From Pyxidicoccus xibeiensis (GTDB taxonomy: Bacteria > Myxococcota > Myxococcia > Myxococcales > Myxococcaceae), in the NCBI RefSeq assembly GCF_024198175.1, contig NZ_JAJVKV010000001.1, forward strand, positions 1,550,001 to 1,614,000: a DNA stretch of 64,000 nt, given 5' to 3'. The position numbers and the translations under genes were made by a program. Under the pieces are notes generated by a model that was not told the origin of the DNA, did not search any database, and saw nothing but the letters and a program-made list of their open reading frames with translations. Positions 25,070-33,619 of the stretch are shown here, piece after piece (within the stretch, counting starts at the first letter, position 1; each line of letters begins with the position of its first letter).

Positions 25070-26185
25070 TCAGTCCCTGGCGAGCACCTGGAGGAGCCGG
25101 TCGGTGACTCCGGTCACCCCGGAGTTCTCGCGGTTGGTCAGCACCGCGAGCGAGGCCTTGTGCTCTGGCAGGTAGAAGGCCAGGGCAGAGAAGCCAGGAA
25201 TCTCTCCGTCATGGCCATGGCCCGGCCCCACCGGCGTGTCGGACTCGAAGAGGCCCAGGCCGTACTTCGGCGCGCCGGGAACGGAGGCCTCCGCCCAGCG
25301 CATCATCTCCGCCCGCTGCGCCGGGGCCAGCACGTCACCCTCGAAGAGGGCCAGGTAGAAGGCACTGATGTCGTCGGCGGTGGAGACCAGCGCCCCGGCC
25401 GCGCCGGCGGCGGACAGGTGGATGAAGTCCGTGTAGTCCACCCACGTGTTGTCCGCGGGGTTCCGCTCGTAGCCGCGCACGGTGAGGGGCGGGAGCGGCT
25501 CTGCGCCCTCCAGGCCCGTGTCATCCAGGTCGAGCGGCTCGAGGATGCGCGCGCGAATCAGCCCGGCCACCGGCGTCCCCGTCACCTGCTCGAGGATGTG
25601 GCCGAGGAGGATGTAGTTGGTGTTGGAGTAGTCCCAGTCCGTGCCCGGCTCGAAGACCGGGGACTGCGCGGCGCCCAGCGCGATGACCTCCTCGTCCGTC
25701 CACGTCCTGCCGGGCTCCGCCTGCGCCCGGGCGAGGAACTCCTGGCTGCGGGTGTAGTTGAACGCACCGCTGGTGTGGTTGAGCAGCTGGCGCACGGTGA
25801 TGCGGTCCGCGCGCGGGAAGTCCGGCCTCCACGTCGCCAGGGGCGCGTCAAGAGACAGCTTGCCTTCGGCCTGGAGCTGCAGCACCACCACCGAGACGAA
25901 GTTCTTGGTGATGCTGCCCACGCGCAGCCGGTCGTCCACCTTCAGGGCAGCAGCGGGCTCCACCTTGGAAAGGCCCGCCGCGCCCCGCCACGTGCAGTCC
26001 GGGAGCCGAAGCGAGACCGTGACCCCAGGGAGGTCCTCGGCTTCGGCGGCTTCCTCGAGCGCGCCTTGCAGCCGGGGCGCGAGCCGCTCGCAGGTGGAGA
26101 CGTTGTCGTCATCGTCCTCGTCCTTTCCGCAGCCCGACAGCCATAGCGACAGGGAAACGCCCAGCAGCAACCGACACGTGAACAT
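25070..26185 (-). CDS. Serine hydrolase lipoprotein, beta-lactamase-like
   Basis: A 371-residue class-C beta-lactamase-like serine hydrolase, outside the cytoplasm (lipobox 'LSGC', then an acidic DEDDDD stretch). Active-site signatures are 'VGSITKNFV' (S-x-x-K), 'DYSNTNYILLGHI' (Y-x-N) and 'GHGHDGEIPGF' (H-x-G). The family includes D-aminopeptidases, esterases and penicillin-binding proteins, so the substrate cannot be assigned. The start at 26185 has a strong GGAGGA ribosome binding site. Confidence 0.87.
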   Translation of the reverse strand: MFTCRLLLGVSLSLWLSGCGKDEDDDDNVSTCERLAPRLQGALEEAAEAEDLPGVTVSLRLPDCTWRGAAGLSKVEPAAALKVDDRLRVGSITKNFVSVVVLQLQAEGKLSLDAPLATWRPDFPRADRITVRQLLNHTSGAFNYTRSQEFLARAQAEPGRTWTDEEVIALGAAQSPVFEPGTDWDYSNTNYILLGHILEQVTGTPVAGLIRARILEPLDLDDTGLEGAEPLPPLTVRGYERNPADNTWVDYTDFIHLSAAGAAGALVSTADDISAFYLALFEGDVLAPAQRAEMMRWAEASVPGAPKYGLGLFESDTPVGPGHGHDGEIPGFSALAFYLPEHKASLAVLTNRENSGVTGVTDRLLQVLARD

Positions 26186-26320
26186 CCGGGTTCCTCCAGT
26201 TGAATCCGCGGTGTGCGTACTCAGCACCGGAGGCCCGCGCGTCTGTCACTCCACAGGAAGAGGCGCCTGCGCGGCGGCCGTCCCAACAAAGTGGACGGCC
26301 GCCGGGTACGACCTTTCCCG

Positions 26321-27817
26321 CTACTCCATCAGCGGGCGCTTGCGCCGGTCATGGGCAATCGGGTCGAACGGCTCCTGGCCGGCGGCCAGGGCCCGGGCCT
26401 TCAGGGACACCTGCTCCTGGGCCGCGGGGGACACGCCCGCCCACGTCGCCAGCCGCTCCAGGGCCACGGCGCGGTCGGCCTCCGGCAGGCTGGAGATGCT
26501 GGAGCCGTGGGTGCCGCCGGGCACGAAGAAGCGGTACGAGTCGTTGCGCTGGCGCACCTCGAAGGCCCCGGTGGACCACGGGTCGTTCTCTCCGTAGACG
26601 AGCAGGATGCGCTCGCCGAGCGCCTTCACCCACGCCTCGATGAGGGGCATGGACCAGTAGTTGAAGTCGTAGCCCTCCATGGAGAAGGGCACCATGTTCC
26701 GGGCGACGTACTGGCCGGGGTACTGCACCAGGTCGCGCAGGTGGCGCTCGTCGGAGCGGTAGCTGCCCAGCTGCGTGGCGGCCTGGAAGTAGTAGGGCGC
26801 GTAGTAGTCGAGGACGGGGTCGGTGAAGTTGGAGAAGCCGACGATACCCTCCATCGCCTCCATCACCTCCGGGGTCGGAGCGCCGGGCGAGGGGACGAAG
26901 GTGCAGAACTCGACCGGGGTGTACTGGAAGAAGGAGAAGGGCAGCTCCAGGACGGCGAACTCGAGGGCCTTGTCCGCGCCGAGGAAGTCGAGGCTCAGCC
27001 CCTGGGCCGTCACGCTCTCCACCACCAGCGGCGTCAGCTCGTCGCGCCGGGCCAGGACGTCGCGCTGGAAGGCCTTGATGCGCTCACGGCAGGCGGCGTC
27101 GCCCACGCGGCTGAGGAACTGGATGTAGCGCGGGTCCTTGGGGCCGTAGCTGTTGGGGGCCACGTAGGCGACGGTGGCGTCCACGTCCCGGGGGAAGAGG
27201 GCGCGGTGGTAGATGGACGTCATGCCGCCCTTGCTGCCGCCGGTGCTCACCCACTTGCCGCCGTAGAGGGCCTTGAAGGCCTTGACGATGCGGTGGTGGT
27301 CCGCCGCGGCCTGCTCGAGGTTGAGGTGCTCGTAGGTGGCGGGCTGGGGCGAGGAGGGCGCGAAGAAGCGGTGCTCCACCAGGAGCTGGTTGGCCTGGAG
27401 CAGCGCGGTGGGCTCGAACTGGGTGGACGACGTGCCGATGCCGTAGCCCGAGGACGCGAGCACCATCGGCGCCTGCGTCGAGCGGTGCAGCAGGGTGATG
27501 CGCTGCTGGAAGCGGCGGACCTCGGGGCGCTTGTGGTCCACCGGCTGGTCATAGGAGAGCACGAAGAAGCGCGTGCCGGGGAAGCGCGTGGGCCCCTCGC
27601 GCACCACCGTGAGGCCGGGGATGGCCTGCAGCGCGGTCAGGATGTCCTGGGTGTCGTCCAGGGCGCCGGACTGGAGCGCCTGGGAGACCACCGCCGCCGG
27701 AGCCACCGGCGGCTGCTGGCCCTCTTCCACCTGGGGCAGGCCATCCCCACAGGCCTGGAGTCCCACCGCGAGCGCACAGACCAGGGAGGTGTACGAGCTT
27801 CGGAAAAACGTCCGCAT
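26321..27817 (-). CDS. Secreted S37-type tripeptidyl aminopeptidase-like protein
   Basis: About 498 residues with a lipoprotein-like signal peptide ('ALAVGLQAC'). 'WVSTGGSKGGMTSIYHRALFPRDVDATVAYVAPNSYG' is the nucleophile region of the S37 (PS-10) serine peptidases, with the Ser in G-G-S-K-G-G. 'LLVYGENDPWSTGAF' carries the acid residue and 'PGGTHGSSISSLP' the His. The Streptomyces members cleave N-terminal tripeptides. It probably releases peptides from prey or medium proteins. The start at 27817 gives a proper signal sequence; an AGGAA lies about 14 bases upstream, which is somewhat far. Confidence 0.85.
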   Translation of the reverse strand: MRTFFRSSYTSLVCALAVGLQACGDGLPQVEEGQQPPVAPAAVVSQALQSGALDDTQDILTALQAIPGLTVVREGPTRFPGTRFFVLSYDQPVDHKRPEVRRFQQRITLLHRSTQAPMVLASSGYGIGTSSTQFEPTALLQANQLLVEHRFFAPSSPQPATYEHLNLEQAAADHHRIVKAFKALYGGKWVSTGGSKGGMTSIYHRALFPRDVDATVAYVAPNSYGPKDPRYIQFLSRVGDAACRERIKAFQRDVLARRDELTPLVVESVTAQGLSLDFLGADKALEFAVLELPFSFFQYTPVEFCTFVPSPGAPTPEVMEAMEGIVGFSNFTDPVLDYYAPYYFQAATQLGSYRSDERHLRDLVQYPGQYVARNMVPFSMEGYDFNYWSMPLIEAWVKALGERILLVYGENDPWSTGAFEVRQRNDSYRFFVPGGTHGSSISSLPEADRAVALERLATWAGVSPAAQEQVSLKARALAAGQEPFDPIAHDRRKRPLME

Positions 27818-27995
27818 GGGTTCGACGTTCCTGTCTGGAAAATCCCGGGAAAATCCGGTCAGCCTCCCAACGTCGGAAGGCAGGCGATATTGCGCCGGAG
27901 GCGCGATTAGTTTCAGGACGGTGGTTATCCCAGACGGGACTGACACACGGTTGCAGTTGACGTCACTCCGACACCGGCCCCGAGGGTGGGGGATT

Positions 27996-28680
27996 TCAGT
28001 CGTTCAGTGAGCCCCATGCTCCGCGCCGGTAGTCCTCCAGGCGCAGACGGAGGCCGGTGCGGTGGTCCGTCACCTGCCCGTCCCGCTCGCGCACGGTGCG
28101 CACCTTGTCGCCGCGCATGCCGGAGCCGGTCTGCTGGCGCCGGGTGGCGTTGGCCTGGGCAGCCGCGCCCTGCTCGACCTGTTCCAACCACCGGGCACGC
28201 AAGAGCCGCAGCGCCAACTCGCGGTTGCGGTGCTGGCTGCGCTCCGCCTCACACCGAACGGTGAGACCCGAGGGCAGGTGCGTGAGGATGACGGCGCTCT
28301 CCCTCTTGTTGCGGTGCTGGCCACCAGGGCCGCTGCCCTTGGTGGTGCGCCACTCCAGCTCCGACGGGCGCGGCACCCACTCGGCTTCAGCGGGCTCGCG
28401 CAGCACGGCCACCGTCACGGTGCTCGTCTGGATGCGGTCCTTCTTCTCGTTGGGCGGCACCCGCTGCCAGCGGTGTCCGCCAGGCTCATGGCGGAAGAGG
28501 TGCGAGGCGCGCGGGCCCTCGGCTCGGAACACGAGGAGGCCAGGGCGCTCTTCCAGCACCTCTATCTCAAAGCCCCCTCCGAGCCCCCATCGCGCAGTAG
28601 ACAGAGAACTGCTCACTGACGAGGAGCCGGGCATCCTGCCCGCCCTCTCCCGCCCTCACTTCGACGATGACTGCTTCCAT
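27996..28680 (-). CDS. Truncated release-factor homologue, +1 frameshift, copy A (UGA site)
   Basis: Translation starts at ATG 28680, five bases after GGAGG. The zero frame encodes 37 residues including '[34 protein letters not shown]', which matches domain 2 of class I release factors, and stops at TGA (28567-28569). Slipping +1 on the CTT at 28570-28572 joins this to the frame 28568-27996, giving 227 residues. The rest continues the same domain ('[10 protein letters not shown]', 'HRWQRVP'), then the peptidyl-tRNA hydrolysis motif GGQ (about residues 119-121) and '[18 protein letters not shown]'. The stop-codon-reading tripeptide (PxT in RF1, SPF in RF2) is PPN, and domain 1 is absent. PrfH- or rescue-like activity is inferred. 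A 212-residue +1-frame start at 28634 exists but would lose the domain 2 part. A near-identical copy lies at 32782. Confidence 0.85.
28567..28581 (-). promoter_or_regulatory. Programmed +1 frameshift site CUU-UGA (copy A)
   Basis: Read on the minus strand, the sequence is CGG AGG GGG CTT TGA G. A Shine-Dalgarno-like GGAGG (28580-28576) ends three bases before CTT, which is followed by an in-frame TGA. This is the arrangement of the E. coli prfB site (AGGGGG, three bases, CUU, UGA). Slippage of the P-site tRNA from CUU to UUU would continue into GAG ATA GAG. It lies within codons for domain 2, not near the protein N-terminus as in prfB. Confidence 0.82.
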
Positions 28681-28825
28681 GGTGACCTCCGAGCTTCAAG
28701 CGGCCCGGACGGTGGGCAGGTGCGAGACCTGACGCCTTCCCGCGCGGAGCGGGCCACAAGCACAACCCGTGAACCCTTGTTCCCGAGTTGTGACTCTTTC
28801 CGCCTGATTTCGTTCCCCAGGTAAC

Positions 28826-29369
28826 ATGGGGCGCGTCTCGCAGTTCCAGGGCTGGGCGTACGCGGACTTCGTGGTGATGGGCTACGACCCCAACCGGCAC
28901 CCGGACACCAGGTTCCACGTGGACATCTGGGGCATCAACGAGTCCACCATCCAGCTCAACTCCACCCAGTTCACCCTCAATGAGCTGGTGGACAACGCCA
29001 GCCCGGGCGCGGGCACCAACCTCGGCTCCCAGCTGCTGAAGGCCTACGACACGGGCCACAAGCTCTACAAGGACAACGAGGCCCTGGTCGGCCCTGAAGG
29101 ACGGCCAGCTTTCCTACACCTTCAACCCGAACGTGGGCATGACGCTCGAGTCCGTGAAGACCGCCTTCACGCGGCAGGGCGGGCCCCCCACCGCCTTCAC
29201 GACCCCGGCGGCGCTGAACATCTGGGAGTACAGCTGCACGTCCTACCCGTACATCTCCCTGGACGGCGTGGCCGTGGAGCTCACCCTGGAGATCAACTCG
29301 CCCACCCTGTATTCGGACCGCGAGCTTGTCGTCTACCGGGTCTACCCCTTCGTCTACGACGGCACCTGA
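28826..29369 (+). pseudogene. Frameshifted gene, unknown family
   Basis: The first part (from ATG 28826, 'GRVSQFQGWAYADFVVMGYDPNRHPDTRFHVDIWGINESTIQLNS') and the second part ('ALKDGQLSYTFNPNVGMTLESVKTAFTRQGG...ELVVYRVYPFVYDGT', ending 29369) are in different frames. They join without gap if one base near 29090 is skipped, giving about 180 residues. The slippery pattern seen in the neighbouring release-factor gene is absent here, so this is more likely a decayed gene or a sequence error. I do not recognise the family. It is predicted beta-rich, without a signal peptide. Confidence 0.6.
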
Positions 29370-29476
29370 CGGCCCGAGGCCGGCCTGACGGGAGCTGCAC
29401 CGGGCGCCGCGCCCCGCCTCCCCCGGGGCGGGGCGCATTCCAAGCCGTGGGGGAAGCGCCGTAGGCTCGCCGGACC

Positions 29477-30286
29477 ATGCCCATCGACGAGATTCTGGAA
29501 TCCAACGAGCAGTTCCTGAAGGCCTGGCGCTTCTTCGCCCGTCATAGCGCCACCGGAGAAGTGCTCGACCTGCCCGATGTCCACATCGCTTCATCGAACG
29601 TCTCGTGGATGATGCTGAACGTGGCGTTCCTCCGCTCGCCGCTGAAGTCGGCGGAGGAGCTCCAGCGCGCCGGCGCCGCCGCCGCCGGTTACTTCGCCCC
29701 GCGGGGCAACCCGTGGATGCTCGCCGTGTGCGAGGACTGGCTGGCTCCCGACTTCCGGCCCCGCGCGGCGGAGCTGCTCGCCCCCTACGGCCTGCAGACG
29801 GGCATGGACACCACGGGCATGGTCACCGATTCGCTCGCGGCGCCCCTGCGGCCCCTGCCGGAGGTGGAGCTGCGCCAGGCCGTGGACACGAAGGGTCGCA
29901 ACGACGTGGCCGACATCAACGCCCATGCCTACGACGCGCCCCAGGACGTGGTGCGCGCCGCGCTCGACGTGCCGGCCTACTTCGCGGGCGAGGGTCAGGG
30001 CGTGGGCTACGTGGCCTGGCGCAACGGAGAGGCCGCCAGCAGCACCACCGTCTTCCCCATCGACGGCGTCGCCTACGTGGCGCTGGTGGCGACGATGAAG
30101 CAGCACCGCCAGGTCGGCTGCGCCGAGGCCGTCATGCGCAAGGCGCTGGCGGAGGCGCACCGCACGCAGGGGCTGAGCCGCACGGTGCTGCACGCCACGG
30201 CGGCCGGCTACCCCGTGTACCTGCGCATGGGCTACCGGCCCGTGACGCGCATCCACTTCTTCATGGCCACGGCGAGCCCCCGGTAG
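29477..30286 (+). CDS. GNAT-family N-acetyltransferase
   Basis: A 269-residue protein with an N-terminal domain of about 130 residues and a C-terminal GNAT fold. The acetyl-CoA motif A is visible in 'YVALVATMKQHRQVGCAEAVMRKALAEAHR' (Q-x-x-G-x-A), followed by 'LHATAAGYPVYLRMGYRPVTRIHFFM' (motif B). The substrate is unknown. It lies between the two copies of the duplicated release-factor gene. Confidence 0.85.
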   Translation: MPIDEILESNEQFLKAWRFFARHSATGEVLDLPDVHIASSNVSWMMLNVAFLRSPLKSAEELQRAGAAAAGYFAPRGNPWMLAVCEDWLAPDFRPRAAELLAPYGLQTGMDTTGMVTDSLAAPLRPLPEVELRQAVDTKGRNDVADINAHAYDAPQDVVRAALDVPAYFAGEGQGVGYVAWRNGEAASSTTVFPIDGVAYVALVATMKQHRQVGCAEAVMRKALAEAHRTQGLSRTVLHATAAGYPVYLRMGYRPVTRIHFFMATASPR

Positions 30287-30351
30287 TCACCGCACCGCTG
30301 GAACCGGCGAGGAGATTGGCGGGAGCCCCCGGTGGAGGCCCTGGTGCCTGC

Positions 30352-31854
30352 TCAGGGCTCCTCGTACAGCTCCGCTGTCGCGAGACTTCCGTCCTTGCCC
30401 GAGCCCCCCACCACCAGCACCTTGCCGGAGGGCAGCAACGTGGCCGTGTGCGTGTAGCGGCCGGTGGTGAGGCTGCTGGCCTGGGACCAGGTGCCCGTCT
30501 CCGGGTCATACACCTCCGTCGTCGCGAGGCTCCCAGAGCCACCCATATTGCCGCCCGTCACCAGCACCTTGCCCGAAGGAAGCAGCGTGGCCGTGTGGGC
30601 CCCGCGCTTCGTGGCGAGGCTGCCGGTGGAAGACCAGGTCCCCGTCGCCGGGTCATACACCTCCGCCGTATCGAGGTACCTGGTGAAATACATGCCCGAC
30701 GTGGGGCTCTCCTTGATGACGGTAAAGCCGCCCGTCACCAGCACCTTGCCCGAGGTCAGCAACGTGGCGGTGTGGCCGGCGCGAGAAATGGCGAGGCTGC
30801 CAGCGGAAGACCAGGTCCCCGTCGCCGGGTCATACACCTCCGCCTCCGCGACCGCGGGCCTGGGGGCCTCGCCGCCGGGGTACGGTCCGAGGCCTCCCGT
30901 CACCAGCACCTTGCCCGAGGGCAGCAGCGTGGCGGTGTGGCCGAAGCGGGCCTTGACGAGGCTGCCGGTGGGGGCCCCGGTGCCCGTCTCCGGGTCATAC
31001 ACCTCGGCGGTCTCGATGGGATTCGGGCCGAAGGGCAGCCCTCCGCTGACCAGCACCTTCCCCGAGAGGAGCAGCGTCGCCGTGAGCTCGATGCGAAGGG
31101 GAAACCCGAGGTCGCCAACGGAGGCCCAGGTGTTCGTCGCCGGGTCATACACCTCCAACACCTCCAACCCGGGGTCCCCGCCACCGCCTGCCACCAACAC
31201 CTTTCCGGAAGGCAGCAGCGTGGCCCTAAGGGACGTCCGCGCCCTGGCGAGGCTGCCGGCGGATGCCCAGGTACCCGACTCCGGATCATACACCTCGGTT
31301 GTAGAAGAGACCCCCACCACCAGCACCTTGCCCGAAGGAAGCAGGACGGCCGCGTGCCCCCCACGTGTGATGGAGAGGCTGCTGGTGGGCGTCCACGCCG
31401 GGCAGACAGGAAGGCCCACCACCGAGAACTCGATGGAGCTCGAAAGGCCCAGGTCATTCGTCACGGTGACGCTGAAGGAGGCCGTGACGCCTGAGACGAG
31501 ACAGCCAGGTGCAATCCATTCGGCGTCGCTGCCGGAAGCCTGGGAGTCGACCTGCAGGGTGCCAAGATTCGCCGACCACTCGAAGGTCAGCGGGCGGCCC
31601 CGCGGGTCCTCGGCGGTAACCTGGAAGTGCTGCCTGCCCCCACCCTCAACAACCACAGCGGAGGCGGGACGCCGGGTGAAGACCGGTGGCGCGGCCTCAC
31701 CGCCATCCGGGCTGCCGGCATCTGGGAGTCCGGCATCGACGCCTGTCCCCGCGTCCTCCTCTGGCTGGGGGTCGGGGTCCGGGGTGTCCGTGCAACCGGT
31801 GAACAGGGTCAGGAGCCCTGTCAGCAGCGCGACTCGCAAGGACCGCGTGCTCAT
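30352..31854 (-). CDS. Kelch-repeat lipoprotein, copy A
   Basis: A 500-residue lipoprotein (lipobox 'LFTGC', then a PDAG-rich linker). Residues about 55-145 form an Ig-like/cadherin-like domain ('FTRRPASAVVVEGGGRQHFQVTAEDPRGRPLTFEWSANLG'). The rest is a kelch propeller with seven blades of the form 'HTATLLPSGKVLVTGG ... AEVYDPATGTWSSTGSL'. Such proteins bind partners at the cell surface, and no active-site residues are apparent. The start at 31854 follows GGGAGGT. A paralogue with the same domain order lies at 35096-36604. Confidence 0.88.
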   Translation of the reverse strand: MSTRSLRVALLTGLLTLFTGCTDTPDPDPQPEEDAGTGVDAGLPDAGSPDGGEAAPPVFTRRPASAVVVEGGGRQHFQVTAEDPRGRPLTFEWSANLGTLQVDSQASGSDAEWIAPGCLVSGVTASFSVTVTNDLGLSSSIEFSVVGLPVCPAWTPTSSLSITRGGHAAVLLPSGKVLVVGVSSTTEVYDPESGTWASAGSLARARTSLRATLLPSGKVLVAGGGGDPGLEVLEVYDPATNTWASVGDLGFPLRIELTATLLLSGKVLVSGGLPFGPNPIETAEVYDPETGTGAPTGSLVKARFGHTATLLPSGKVLVTGGLGPYPGGEAPRPAVAEAEVYDPATGTWSSAGSLAISRAGHTATLLTSGKVLVTGGFTVIKESPTSGMYFTRYLDTAEVYDPATGTWSSTGSLATKRGAHTATLLPSGKVLVTGGNMGGSGSLATTEVYDPETGTWSQASSLTTGRYTHTATLLPSGKVLVVGGSGKDGSLATAELYEEP

Positions 31855-32244
31855 GGCCACCTCCCGGAGAGGAAGGTCGGCGTCACGTGGTGACTCATCG
31901 TGGAGAAGACGCACCGCGCGTCTCCCAGGGAGAACAGCTCGAGCTCGGACATGATGACTCCAACAAAGAAGTGAAGCTGCCCGGCCCCTGTGACGCTCCC
32001 TCACTGTATCGGGTATCAGGCACAGCGGATAGCGCTGCATGGCTCCGGCTCACCTGCGCCGTGCTGTCGACCCACGCGAAGTGTGAAAGAGCCGCGAGCA
32101 TGGGTCCGGAAAGCTGGCAGGCCGCGCGCCACCTACAGTGCCGAGACGCGTCTGACATGGATTGCGCTGTCCGAGAGGCCTCGCAGGGGAAATGACATAC
32201 AGATTTTCATTTCAGGAAGTTCGCAAGCCTTCAGCGGGTGGTGC
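31855..32244. other. Intergenic stretch without recognisable gene
   Basis: This 390-base gap separates the start of the kelch gene from the end of the SUI1-like gene. It holds only short overlapping frames without ribosome binding sites, and its last 80 bases are less GC-rich. It probably contains the promoter of the kelch gene. I see no hairpin, RNA gene or repeat. Confidence 0.4.
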
Positions 32245-32664
32245 TCACCCCTGGACGACTCGCCGCACGCCCCGGCGCAGGAGGAGGTCCGGCACGCTGC
32301 GGCGCTGGTCTCCCTCCAGCACGAGCGCATCGCCCTCCACGCCGCAGCGGCAGGCGAGTCCACGCTGCAGCGCCTGGCACCAGGCCTCGAGCGCCTCGGG
32401 GGGTAGCGCCAGCTCCTCCACCCGGGTCACCTCGGCGCCGTCGCGCTCGCGGCGCGCGAGTCGCACCCGCGCTCGCTCGGGACCGTCGGGAGGGGGCACG
32501 GCGGGGAAGTCCTCCGCGCGAAGCTGGGGAGTCTTGCTCGGGAGCGCCTCACGCAGGCTCGAGAGCGCGGCGAACGGGGAGTTGAAGCCGCCTGGGGAGG
32601 CCTTCCCAGGCGGCGTGCTCGCGGGCTTCGGCGGCGGGGGGCCCTTGCGTGTGTTGCGTGCCAT
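32245..32664 (-). CDS. SUI1/YciH-like translation factor
   Basis: A 139-residue protein. The N-terminal 45 residues are Pro/Lys-rich. The C-terminal 80 match the SUI1/YciH fold: 'RVRLARRERDGAEVTRVEELALPPEALEAWCQALQRGLACRCGVEGDALVLEGDQRRSVPDLLLRRGVRRVV', with the characteristic Cys-x-Cys-Gly turn and the G-D-x-R segment. Bacterial YciH is related to eukaryotic eIF1 and affects initiation fidelity. It lies about 117 bases downstream of release-factor copy B on the same strand and may be co-transcribed with it. Confidence 0.8.
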   Translation of the reverse strand: MARNTRKGPPPPKPASTPPGKASPGGFNSPFAALSSLREALPSKTPQLRAEDFPAVPPPDGPERARVRLARRERDGAEVTRVEELALPPEALEAWCQALQRGLACRCGVEGDALVLEGDQRRSVPDLLLRRGVRRVVQG

Positions 32665-32781
32665 CGTTCGGGGGAGTGTGCCAGAGATGCCGCCGCGCCT
32701 CGACCCGCTGGCCCGCGGCCGCGCACGGCACGCGGGACAGCAGCCCGGGCGGGCCGGACGTCACTCCCAGACGGCGGAGCA

Positions 32782-33466
32782 TCAGTCACTCAGCGGTCCC
32801 CAGGACCCGCGGCGGTAGTCCTCCAGGCGCAGGCGATGGCCGGTGCGGTGGTCCGTCACCTGCCCGTCCCGCTCGCGCACGGTGCGCACCTTGTCGCCAC
32901 GCATGCCCGTGCCCGTCTGCTGCCGTCGTGTCGCGTTGGCCTGGGCGGCGGCGCCCTGCTCGGCCTGCGCCAACCACCGGGCGCGCAAGAGCCGCAGCGC
33001 CAGCTCCCGGTTGCGGTGCTGACTGCGCTCGGCCTCGCAGCGCACGGTGAGACCCGAGGGCAGGTGCGTGAGGATGACGGCGCTCTCGGTCTTGTTGCGG
33101 TGCTGGCCGCCAGGGCCGCTGCCCTTGGTGGTGCGCCACTCCAGCTCCGACGGGCGCGGCACCCACTCAGCTTCAGCGGGCTCGCGCAGCACGGCCACCG
33201 TCACGGTGCTCGTCTGGATGCGGTCCTTCTTCTCGTTGGGAGGGACACGCTGCCAGCGGTGTCCGCCGGGCTCGTGACGGAAGAGGTGCGAGGCGCGCGG
33301 GCCCTCGGCTCGGAACACGAGCAGGCCGGGGCGCTCTTCCAGCACCTCGAAGCTAAAGCCCCCTCCGAGCCCCCATCGCGCAGTAGACGGAGAACTGCTC
33401 ACGGACGAGGAGCCGGGCATCCTGCCCGCCCTCTCCTGCCCTCACTTCGACGATGACTGCTTCCAT
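32782..33466 (-). CDS. Truncated release-factor homologue, +1 frameshift, copy B (UAG site)
   Basis: A near-duplicate of the gene at 27996-28680. The start is ATG 33466 after GGAGG. The zero frame gives 37 residues ('[34 protein letters not shown]') and stops at TAG (33353-33355). A +1 slip on CTT (33356-33358) continues from 33354 into '[10 protein letters not shown]...' and the GGQ domain ('[17 protein letters not shown]'), 227 residues in all. The stop-reading tripeptide is again PPN and domain 1 is missing. The paralogue uses UGA where this one uses UAG. Both copies keep the site although neighbouring bases differ, which argues against a sequencing error. It is divergent from a pseudouridine synthase gene and followed by the SUI1-like gene. 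Confidence 0.85.
33353..33367 (-). promoter_or_regulatory. Programmed +1 frameshift site CUU-UAG (copy B)
   Basis: Minus-strand sequence CGG AGG GGG CTT TAG C. The Shine-Dalgarno-like GGAGG (33366-33362), 3-base spacer and CTT are the same as in copy A, but the stop is UAG instead of UGA and the following bases differ. A slip to UUU continues into AGC TTC GAG. Confidence 0.8.
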
Positions 33467-33619
33467 GGTGACCTCCGATGCTTCAAGCGGCCCGGACGGT
33501 GGGCAGGTGCGAGACCTGACGCCTCCGAGCGCGGCCGCTCCGTCAGTGAGCGAGCGTGCTGACACCTGGGACGCTGTTCGTGTACTGGAGAAGGTGCGGC
33601 ATGAGGACACCCCAGTCCC

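Noticed and set aside
27996..28634. Release-factor copy A as a simple 212-residue ORF from ATG 28634
   Set aside because: Its first 20 residues are out-of-frame translation of the conserved domain 2 segment. The zero frame from 28680 has a better ribosome binding site and family similarity.
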